Assembly (NCBI GenBank): GCA_003022255.1
Contig: PXPA01000044.1
Coordinates: 1-11,055 of the forward strand
Source: Parcubacteria group bacterium SW_6_46_9
Lineage (GTDB): Bacteria > Patescibacteriota > Minisyncoccia > Phycocordibacterales > SW-6-46-9
Direction of reading: 5' to 3'
DNA: 11,055 nt
Part shown: positions 6,087 through 10,970 of the stretch, one piece after another
Layout: each line of letters starts with the position of its first letter
Position numbering within the stretch: the stretch's first letter is position 1
Made by a program: the position numbers and the translations under genes
The notes under the pieces: model-generated
Seen by the model: the letters and a program-made list of their open reading frames with translations, nothing else
Databases searched by the model: none
Told to the model about the DNA's origin: nothing

Positions 6087-6581
6087 ATGGCATTAACACG
6101 ACCAGAAAAAAAGGAAATTCTTGATGAATTAGCTGATACGTTTGCGGATGTTGAAACAGTTACTTTCGTGCGCTTTGATGGGCTGAATGTTGACCGGATG
6201 GAGCAACTGCGTACAGCATTGCGTGAAGAGGATGTGCAGTTGCAAGTAGTGAAAAAGACCTTGCTTAATTTAACTTTGGATGATGTTGATGTTGACGGCG
6301 ATCGGCCGGAGCTGCCCGGAAAGATTGCGTTTGCCTACGGAGGAGACGTTACAGCACCGGCACGCAGTGTGTATCAGTTTGAAACGGACGAGGAAGCCGG
6401 GGAGACGCTGGAGATTGTTGGCGGGATTTTTGAGGGGCGGTATCGTGATAAAGAAGCGATGAACGAAATAGCTCAGATTCCGGGCGCAGATGAACTGCGT
6501 GGTATGTTTGTCAACGCAATTGCATCACCGTTGAATGGGTTTGCGGTTACATTAAACGAACGAGCAAAACAGCTTGAGTAA
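6087..6581 (+). CDS. rplJ: 50S ribosomal protein L10
   Basis: Ribosome stalk base protein of 164 residues; it binds 23S rRNA with L11 and carries L12 dimers on its C-terminal helix. The order of elements is typical: an N-terminal RPEKKEILDELAD helix, TVTFVRFDGLNVDRMEQLRTALREE, the QLQVVKKTLL strand-helix (Lys-rich rRNA-binding part), GKIAFAYGGDVTAPAR, IVGGIFEGRY, and a final helix (SPLNGFAVTLNERAKQLE) that anchors L12. Its length is normal. The protein has many more Asp/Glu than Lys/Arg, unusual for a ribosomal protein and in line with the acidic L12 next to it. There is no Shine-Dalgarno sequence before the ATG. It is separated from rplL by 32 bases and forms the expected rplJ-rplL pair, without rplK-rplA upstream or rpoB downstream. 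Confidence 0.97.
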   Translation: MALTRPEKKEILDELADTFADVETVTFVRFDGLNVDRMEQLRTALREEDVQLQVVKKTLLNLTLDDVDVDGDRPELPGKIAFAYGGDVTAPARSVYQFETDEEAGETLEIVGGIFEGRYRDKEAMNEIAQIPGADELRGMFVNAIASPLNGFAVTLNERAKQLE

Positions 6582-6613
6582 TCATATTACGAGTTAATAA
6601 CTAATACATATTT

Positions 6614-7336
6614 ATGGCTGAAGATTCAAACGAAAAAGAACAAAACAACGAAGAAACAGAAGAGGGGGAAACCAAAAATGAGCAAGAGACTGAAGAGGAT
6701 AACGAAGGCGATAAAGAGGAAGAGGGCGAGGAAGATAACGAAGGGAAAGAAAACTCAGATGATGACGATGACGAAGATGAAGATAATGAGGAAGAAACTA
6801 AGGACGATAACGAAGATTATGCAGATGAGGAAGATGAAGCCGAAGGGAGTGAAGAGGATAACGATGATGAGGGCGATTCAGATGATGAAGGTGGTGATGA
6901 GGACGAAGACGATGAAGACCAAGATGGGGATGACGAAGACGTCGCTGATGAGGAATCGGATGTAGAGGTGCCGGAAAAATTTGAAGATATCGTTGAGGGG
7001 ATTGAAGAAATGCCGGTCGTTGAGTTAAACGAACTGGTTTCCTTGCTTGAGAAGAAATGGGGTGTATCAGCACAAGCTGTGGCTGCCGGTGGCGGTGGTG
7101 GCGATGATGAAGAGGAAGAAGAAAAGGATGCGTATGATGTTGAGCTGACTGACTTTGGTGATTCTAAAATTAGCGTTATCAAGCAGGTCAAATCGTCACT
7201 AGGCCTTGGCCTGAAAGAGGCAAAGGGTATGGTAGAAGACGCACCGGTTGTGCTTAAAGAAGCAATGCCGGCAGAGGAGGCCGAAGAGATGAAAGAGAAG
7301 GTGGAAGAAGAAGGGGGCACAATAGAGTTGAAATAA
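6614..7336 (+). CDS. rplL: 50S ribosomal protein L7/L12 with long acidic N-terminal extension
   Basis: Stalk protein that recruits translation GTPases. The conserved core is only the last half: an N-terminal dimerisation/L10-binding domain at about 120-157 (EKFEDIVEGIEEMPVVELNE, then LVSLLEKKWGVSAQ), a Gly/Asp/Glu hinge at about 158-171, and the globular C-terminal domain at about 172-240 with ISVIKQVKSSLGLGLKEAKG. Residues 1-119 precede it and are almost pure Asp/Glu: 74 of 119 acidic by count, five Lys, no Arg and few hydrophobic residues. The usual protein is about 120-130 residues; this one is 240. The only internal Met before the conserved helix ends is at 133, inside the core, so translation cannot skip the extension and still give a full L12. 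The extension is presumably disordered. No Shine-Dalgarno sequence is seen. The coding strand there is strongly purine-rich. Confidence 0.95.
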   Translation: MAEDSNEKEQNNEETEEGETKNEQETEEDNEGDKEEEGEEDNEGKENSDDDDDEDEDNEEETKDDNEDYADEEDEAEGSEEDNDDEGDSDDEGGDEDEDDEDQDGDDEDVADEESDVEVPEKFEDIVEGIEEMPVVELNELVSLLEKKWGVSAQAVAAGGGGGDDEEEEEKDAYDVELTDFGDSKISVIKQVKSSLGLGLKEAKGMVEDAPVVLKEAMPAEEAEEMKEKVEEEGGTIELK

Positions 7337-7475
7337 CGGGCGTTCGCACCCCGTGTTTTGTTTCGGTACGCAGAAGCTCCCAGCGTGAGCTTCTGCTCAG
7401 TCCTCGGTTCGCTCTCCCCCACTACATGTGTAGTGGGGGAACCATTCCCACTCACCTGCGGAGCCCGAACAAAAC

Positions 7476-7544
7476 AGGGGTGCTCACTCGGTTAAGACAT
7501 ATCCGAAGTTTGTGATGTAAACTGATTTTGCTAAGGAAGTGCCA
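7476..7544 (+). repeat. 69-base conserved core, copy 1 of an inverted pair
   Basis: Begins AGGGGTGCTCACTCGGTTA and ends GCTAAGGAAGTGCCA. It matches the reverse complement of 10902-10970 at 60 of 69 positions without gaps; eight of the nine differences are transitions. Confidence 0.95.
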
Positions 7545-7682
7545 TTCTAAAACTTGGCAGTCTTTCTGGTGTTAAAAGTAGAGCTCTTGCAGTACCCACG
7601 AAAGTGAGCGCAAAAGAGAAACAGAGTTGCCGTGGGTTTCAATTCTACAAACCCCAAATAATACATTCTTCATTTCAAAGTA

Positions 7683-7711
7683 AGCCGCCGGGTGGCGGCT
7701 TTTTTATTTTT
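7683..7711 (+). terminator. Intrinsic terminator of copy 1 RNA
   Basis: AGCCGCC (7683-7689) and GGCGGCT (7694-7700) form a perfect 7-bp stem with a GGGT loop. The U-tract follows, six U at 7700-7705 and then AUUUUU. It closes the rplJL/ncRNA transcription unit. Confidence 0.92.
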
Positions 7712-7785
7712 AGGTCGTCTAAAACTAAAAAGGTTTTGTGCATCAACTTTCGTTTCGCGTCTTTGAACTGCTGGCGTCTAGAGTA

Positions 7786-7814
7786 AACCCTACGCCAGAG
7801 CACGGCGTAGGGTT
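7786..7814 (-). terminator. Hairpin at the end of the minus-strand operon
   Basis: AACCCTACGCC (7786-7796) and GGCGTAGGGTT (7804-7814) form a perfect 11-bp stem overlapping the stop codon of the small minus-strand gene. On the minus strand only a short U-poor tail follows, so as an intrinsic terminator it is moderate. It faces the plus-strand terminator at 7683-7711. The stretch between them, 7712-7785, shows nothing. Confidence 0.55.
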
Positions 7815-8157
7815 AGTGGTTGTCTCGGCCCTCACATAATTTACTTTTAAGCGAACCGATCATGCTATCGACTGCTTTGTCGCAATCATGATACTCATTT
7901 GGATCTTGCGGTCGCTCACTTGGTTTCCGTCGGGTGCTGGATTCGTCTACTTTCACAAGCAGTGTTTGTGATTCGGGGTCGACTGCAACCCAAAGCCGCA
8001 CACCGTTCTCCACGATCATTTCGGACGCAATCCCGGTCCATTTCACTTTGTAGGTAACGCTCTGGTCTTTAATCTGGTCGATTCGGGCTTTTACTTTGGC
8101 CATGAACTCCTCCCGTTTCTTTCTGCTTGCTGAAAACTGGAGCGGATTATCAGACAT
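7813..8157 (-). CDS. Small unknown protein
   Basis: I do not recognise this protein. From the ATG at 8157 it is 114 residues: a charged N-terminal helix (KKREEFMAKVKARIDQIKD), a beta-rich centre (VTYKVKWTGIASEMIVENGV, then RLWVAVDPESQTLLVKVDES), a polar Arg/Pro/Ser stretch and a C-terminal helix (CDKAVDSMIGSLKSKL). The repeated strand pattern suggests a small beta-sheet domain. The start is uncertain. The frame opens at TTG/GTG 8244-8241, but ATG 8157 is the first ATG, and ATG 8103 has GGGAGGAG five bases upstream, the best Shine-Dalgarno match here, although those bases also encode Arg-Glu-Glu in the longer form. It lies downstream of the membrane-protein gene on the same strand and is probably co-transcribed with it. 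No enzymatic motif is visible. Confidence 0.6.
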   Translation of the reverse strand: MSDNPLQFSASRKKREEFMAKVKARIDQIKDQSVTYKVKWTGIASEMIVENGVRLWVAVDPESQTLLVKVDESSTRRKPSERPQDPNEYHDCDKAVDSMIGSLKSKLCEGRDNH

Positions 8158-8284
8158 GGTACTTTTGGCAATTCGTGCGAAGAACTCGTCTACTCGTATA
8201 GTATCGTTGTAGGCGTGTGATTGAAAATTGCGGATAAGCACCAAATATGCTCCGATTTTTTTATGGGTAATTCACTTATGAATT

Positions 8285-9259
8285 TTAGTTAGATTCTGGC
8301 GTGACACAATACTCAATTTCCATACCGTCTTTACCGCAGTTAATACCGAGAACCTGTCCGTCAACGTCGTTATTGGGAAGTGTATCACGCTCCATGAGCG
8401 CCTTTAAGACATAGGTGCTTCCGGTCTCATTACTTTTGTAATCATACTGATGGCTTTTGTTCGTATCTAAGCAACGGTCATCAGGAAGCTCGGTGATTGT
8501 ATTTTCCTCTAAGTAAGACTTTAACTTGTTCCAGCGTGCAGGCGGTTTTTTCTCTGTAGTAATTTTTGGGTAGCTTCCATTTTTCTCGTAATACAGCTTC
8601 AATGCTGTGTGTATTTGGTTTAAGTCTGTTTGGCGTCGGGCATCAACATTTATTGTGCGTGTTGTGCGTGCAACATTCGAGCCGGAAACTACCTGAAAGA
8701 GCGCCATTGTAACCAGCATTACTATCCAGAATCCTGCGAATACCTTTGAAAAAGCACTTCGTTCTTTAATGTACAGCCAAATTGCGTATAGAAAAAATGC
8801 GCCTACTAATCCCCAGAGAGCATAATTGTAGTAAGGAAGGAGCATGTCCAGGACATCCCGGACGTGTTGGGCAGCTTGTTTTTGTTTTACCCAAGCTTCG
8901 TAGGTAAGGGCATTACAGGATGAAGTCGATGAGCCATTTTTCTGAATAAGGGACGAAATAAGCATGAGACCCAAAGCTATGACAGGCAAGAACAGACACC
9001 AGACATGCTTGTTTAACATCTTTGGCTGTGCAGACTGCTTCTGGTAGTACAGCACGTAAAGTGGAGTAATAACCAAAATTAATATGCCCAACAAGACAAA
9101 TATTGAAATCAGGCCAATTGCTAAAGGAAACAGCAAATTAGCAGTATCACTTGGAGGTTGCTGCGTTCCAGCAATGCCTAAAAGTACTATAGGTACAATT
9201 ACCCCTACTAGGATTAACCACTTCAGGAAATTTGCTAATTTCTGAAACACTTCGTTCAT
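8285..9259 (-). CDS. Polytopic membrane protein with pseudopilin-like C-terminal domain
   Basis: Protein of 324 residues from the ATG at 9259 (a GTG at 9277 would add six). Numbered from that GTG, membrane segments lie at about 19-37, 48-78, 91-111, 151-170 and 179-199, with a Cys-containing loop between the third and fourth. The part after the last segment reads like the start of a type II/IV pseudopilin globular domain: DARRQTDLNQIHTALKLYYE then NGSYPKI, followed by a WNKLKSYL helix, ITELPDDRCLDTN and a QYDYKSN-GSTYVLKALME sheet. In true pilins one hydrophobic helix precedes this; here four extra segments come first and no prepilin peptidase site (Gly before Phe-Thr-Leu-Ile-Glu) is seen. 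It may have borrowed the fold for a fixed surface role. An extended -10 just upstream of 9259 suggests a leaderless mRNA. Confidence 0.75.
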   Translation of the reverse strand: MNEVFQKLANFLKWLILVGVIVPIVLLGIAGTQQPPSDTANLLFPLAIGLISIFVLLGILILVITPLYVLYYQKQSAQPKMLNKHVWCLFLPVIALGLMLISSLIQKNGSSTSSCNALTYEAWVKQKQAAQHVRDVLDMLLPYYNYALWGLVGAFFLYAIWLYIKERSAFSKVFAGFWIVMLVTMALFQVVSGSNVARTTRTINVDARRQTDLNQIHTALKLYYEKNGSYPKITTEKKPPARWNKLKSYLEENTITELPDDRCLDTNKSHQYDYKSNETGSTYVLKALMERDTLPNNDVDGQVLGINCGKDGMEIEYCVTPESN

Positions 9260-9267
9260 AATTTTAT

Positions 9268-9276
9268 TGTATAGCA
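9268..9276 (-). promoter_or_regulatory. Extended -10 for the pseudopilin-like gene
   Basis: On the minus strand, TGC-TATACA (TG at 9276-9275, hexamer 9273-9268) would start transcription near 9261, about two bases before the ATG at 9259. This supports that ATG over the GTG at 9277. No good -35 is seen. Confidence 0.4.
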
Positions 9277-9345
9277 CAAGAGATTCAGCAGTGTGCTTGG
9301 TGACAAGTTGCTAATTGACGGGACTCAGCACTAATTATCGTCGTA

Positions 9346-9354
9346 TGTTAAAAT
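9346..9354 (+). promoter_or_regulatory. Extended -10 for the winged-helix gene
   Basis: TGT-TAAAAT (hexamer 9349-9354, five of six matches) would start transcription near 9361, a leader of about seven bases before ATG 9368. It is back to back with the minus-strand promoter at 9268-9276, so one bound regulator, possibly the product of the gene itself, could control both directions. Confidence 0.45.
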
Positions 9355-9367
9355 TACCGTTGTAACT

Positions 9368-9967
9368 ATGGAGGAGTTAGAGACATTATTTTCCAGCCGT
9401 CCGCGTGTCAAAGTGCTTCGGTCTTTTTTATTTCAGCCGGACCGAACGTTTAGTGCGCGTGATTTATCCGATCAAACCGGAGCAGCGGTTAGCACGGTAC
9501 GCAAGCACGCCCGGGAGCTGGCGAGTATTGATTTTTTACGTCAGTCGGAGACAGAAAGTGAAGAAGATGGTCAGATGCGCACAGTTTGGCAGCTAAACAA
9601 AGAGTCGCCAGTCCGCAGTCCGCTGCATGAGCTGATGCTGATGTATGAGGATGTGCAACTGACGGATATCAAAGACCGACTTGCAGAAACCGGCGATATC
9701 TCTCTTTTAATCGCCGCCGGGGTTTTGGTTGGTACCGACAACACGCCGGTTGATTTGCTGATTGTCGGGGAGGGGGTAGATAAAGACGAGCTTGGTAATG
9801 CCTTAGCTCGCATTGAATCAGCGATGGGTACTGAACTCCGTTATACGCTCTTTGATGAAGATGAGTTTCAGTACCGTTACAACGTCTACGACAAACTGAT
9901 CCAAAGCGTGTTTGAAAATGATCATGAAGTACTGGTGGATACGCTTGATGTTACCAAAACTCGGTAG
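9368..9967 (+). CDS. Winged-helix regulator with nucleotidyltransferase-like C-terminal domain
   Basis: Protein of 199 residues. The N-terminal winged helix (about 8-78) has FLFQPDRTFSARDLSDQTGA followed by the recognition-helix region VSTVRKHARELASIDFL and an MRTVWQLN wing. After a short linker, residues about 109-195 follow the topology of a minimal nucleotidyltransferase: ISLLIAAGVLVG, then VDLLIVGEGVDKDELGNAL, then ELRYTLFDEDEFQYRYNVYD. The Asp129 strand matches the second metal-Asp position of MNT-type domains, but the classical Gly-Ser helix and the first Asp pair are not clear, so catalysis is doubtful and the domain may sense or bind a ligand. Proteins of this build are known from archaea and CPR bacteria as predicted regulators. 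It is divergent from the membrane gene at 9259, its most obvious target. No HEPN-type toxin partner is adjacent. Confidence 0.75.
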   Translation: MEELETLFSSRPRVKVLRSFLFQPDRTFSARDLSDQTGAAVSTVRKHARELASIDFLRQSETESEEDGQMRTVWQLNKESPVRSPLHELMLMYEDVQLTDIKDRLAETGDISLLIAAGVLVGTDNTPVDLLIVGEGVDKDELGNALARIESAMGTELRYTLFDEDEFQYRYNVYDKLIQSVFENDHEVLVDTLDVTKTR

Positions 9968-10064
9968 GTTCTTATGCATGAGGTATTAGATGTTCTATGA
10001 CCTTAGTATGCCTAATAAAGAATCAGTAACCAATAAGCATGCTTCTGGAAACTTGACAAATTTA

Positions 10065-10118
10065 CTTAAAAAATCATCCTTTTTAAGGGCTTGTATAAAA
10101 AAATAGAAAAATTACTAT
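10065..10118 (+). promoter_or_regulatory. A/T-rich promoter region before the repeat-protein gene
   Basis: CTTAAAAA (10065-10072) and TTTTTAAG (10080-10087) can form an 8-bp hairpin. TTGTAT (10091-10096) and TACTAT (10113-10118) at 16-base spacing are a plausible promoter with a start near 10125. TTGACA at 10053-10058 and TATAAA at 10094-10099 are 35 bases apart and cannot act together. The remainder of the 9968-10122 gap shows nothing recognisable. Confidence 0.35.
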
Positions 10119-10164
10119 CTAATTGGAGGCTCTTTCGTATTCTGTGCACAAGCAATACAAACCA

Positions 10165-10680
10165 ATGGAAGTTTTGACGCAGGTGACTGCATCGGTCTTG
10201 TCTTTAACTTTAGTTTCTTTTGCTTTAGCTAGTGGGCGCAAGAGATATCCTGACGGATACGTAGTAGAAAAGATAAAGGAACGGAAGCGTAAAGGTAAAT
10301 CTTTGGACCCTCGATTTGTACCTCAATACCTTATGAGTTTGGTGTATCAGCGTCATGAGAATTGGAATCAGGTGTTAAAAAAGGCCGGGCTGGATCCAGA
10401 GAAGGAAAAAGCTGATGACAAAGATCTTGAGCGGGTGCTAGCAGAGCTTGGGTTTAATCCAGAAGAGGTCCGCTATACGCGCCGTCGTATCTCGTGGCCG
10501 GAAGGAATAGTGGTGAAGGCGTTGCAGTATCGTAAAGAAAAGGGTAAATCTATTAAACCAAGCAGATTGCCGATATTCTTGAACGGCTTGATTTACTATC
10601 GCTATGACGGCTGGGAGGAAGCAGTTAGTGATGCTGGCTTTCATCCGCCGACAGAACGTATGCGTAAGACGGATACATGA
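10165..10680 (+). CDS. Tandem-repeat protein resembling homing-endonuclease-associated repeats
   Basis: Protein of 171 residues from the ATG at 10165. Two repeats of 52 residues (about 28-79 and 111-162) are 20/52 identical and share the frame P-x-G-x-V-V, R-K-x-K-G-K-S, P-x-x-x-P, L-x-x-L-x-Y-x-R, W, A-G-x-x-P. This is like the helical DNA-binding repeat often attached to HNH and other homing nucleases (W-x-x-A-L-x-x-A-G-L-x-P ending). No nuclease domain is present, so it may be a stand-alone DNA-binding protein or a remnant. Residues 5-23 (TQVTASVLSLTLVSFALAS) are hydrophobic enough for a membrane or signal segment, odd for a DNA-binding protein, and the true start may differ. Upstream TTG (10123) and GTG (10144) are alternatives; GGAGG at 10125-10129 is too far from GTG. 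A strong terminator follows. Confidence 0.65.
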   Translation: MEVLTQVTASVLSLTLVSFALASGRKRYPDGYVVEKIKERKRKGKSLDPRFVPQYLMSLVYQRHENWNQVLKKAGLDPEKEKADDKDLERVLAELGFNPEEVRYTRRRISWPEGIVVKALQYRKEKGKSIKPSRLPIFLNGLIYYRYDGWEEAVSDAGFHPPTERMRKTDT

Positions 10681-10719
10681 AGTAAGCTATCACGCAAATG
10701 CCTGCCACAAAACTTCTCT

Positions 10720-10754
10720 GCCTCGTCACGAAACTCCGTGGCGGGGCGTTTTTT
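10720..10754 (+). terminator. Intrinsic terminator after the tandem-repeat gene
   Basis: An 11-bp stem (10720-10730 with 10737-10747, two G-U pairs) with a 6-base loop is followed by one G and six U (10749-10754). It is strong on the plus strand and only weak on the minus strand. Confidence 0.88.
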
Positions 10755-10901
10755 CTCGAAATGCTAAAAATTGTGCTTTGATAAGGTTGTGATAAGAAGA
10801 GGGCAATCAGATGCACTAATTTCTTTAAACCTCTATAAATTTTGGATTAATATTGTGGTACTATATCAATGATGGCTGATTTTCTCTAATTGTTTTGGTT
10901 T
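10755..10901. other. A/T-rich intergenic stretch without a gene
   Basis: No coding frame, repeat or strong hairpin is seen. A plus-strand TGG-TACTAT (hexamer near 10857-10862) resembles an extended -10, but no gene follows. If copy 2 RNA runs past its conserved core, its 3' end lies here; neither the pseudoknot domain of copy 1 nor an intrinsic terminator for the minus strand is recognisable. Confidence 0.5.
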
Positions 10902-10970
10902 TGGCACTTCCTTAGCAAAATCAATTTTCGTCACAGGTTTCGGACATGCCCTAACCGAGTGAGCACCCCT
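10902..10970 (-). repeat. 69-base conserved core, copy 2 of an inverted pair
   Basis: This is the reverse-complement partner of 7476-7544, 60/69 identical. Similarity stops sharply after the shared GTGCCA end on one side, and on the other continues only as short conserved islands between variable hairpins. Confidence 0.95.

Larger units (their letters stand above)
7338..7711 (+). ncRNA. Large structured noncoding RNA candidate, copy 1
   Basis: The stretch has no credible gene but dense pairing. A closing helix joins 7346-7366 with 7465-7483 (7+7+5 bp with two single-base bulges). Inside are a 10-bp hairpin (7370-7379 with 7387-7396) and a 12-bp hairpin (7415-7426 with 7429-7440), extended by GGTT/AACC. 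Next comes a 69-base core (7476-7544) shared with copy 2. The 3' domain has TGCCA/TGGCA (7540-7544 with 7555-7559), GTAGA/TCTAC (7578-7582 with 7644-7648), and interlaced CTCTTGC (7584-7590 with 7610-7618, two bases bulged) and ACCCACG (7594-7600 with 7631-7637), an H-type pseudoknot arrangement. The RNA ends at an intrinsic terminator. No promoter was found in the one-base gap after rplL, so it may be processed from the rplJL mRNA. I found no match to tmRNA, RNase P, SRP or 6S landmarks. Function is unknown. Confidence 0.7.

Noticed and set aside
6817..7455. Long minus-strand frame (212 codons, Ser/Pro-rich) opposite rplL
   Set aside because: It is the mirror of the acidic GAA/GAT-rich rplL sequence, which gives Ser/Ser-rich antisense codons. 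It has no recognisable domain and overlaps a certain gene and the structured RNA.
7346..7660. tmRNA, RNase P RNA, SRP RNA or a tRNA
   Set aside because: GTTTCAATTC near 7636-7645 hints at a T-loop, but the loop register is wrong, no resume tag or CCA-type acceptor pairing is found, and the conserved RNase P and SRP core sequences are absent. No tRNA cloverleaf was found anywhere in the window.
7604..7786. 60-codon plus-strand frame downstream of rplL
   Set aside because: It runs through the pseudoknot and the intrinsic terminator of copy 1 RNA, with no start signal and no protein-like pattern.
10053..10099. TTGACA (10053) with TATAAA (10094) as a promoter
   Set aside because: The spacing of 35 bases is far beyond the working range; a different pair at 10091/10113 is more plausible.
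7476..10970. Insertion sequence with terminal inverted repeats
   Set aside because: There is no transposase and no target duplication, and similarity beyond the core is in structure rather than sequence, which fits RNA paralogues better than transposon ends.
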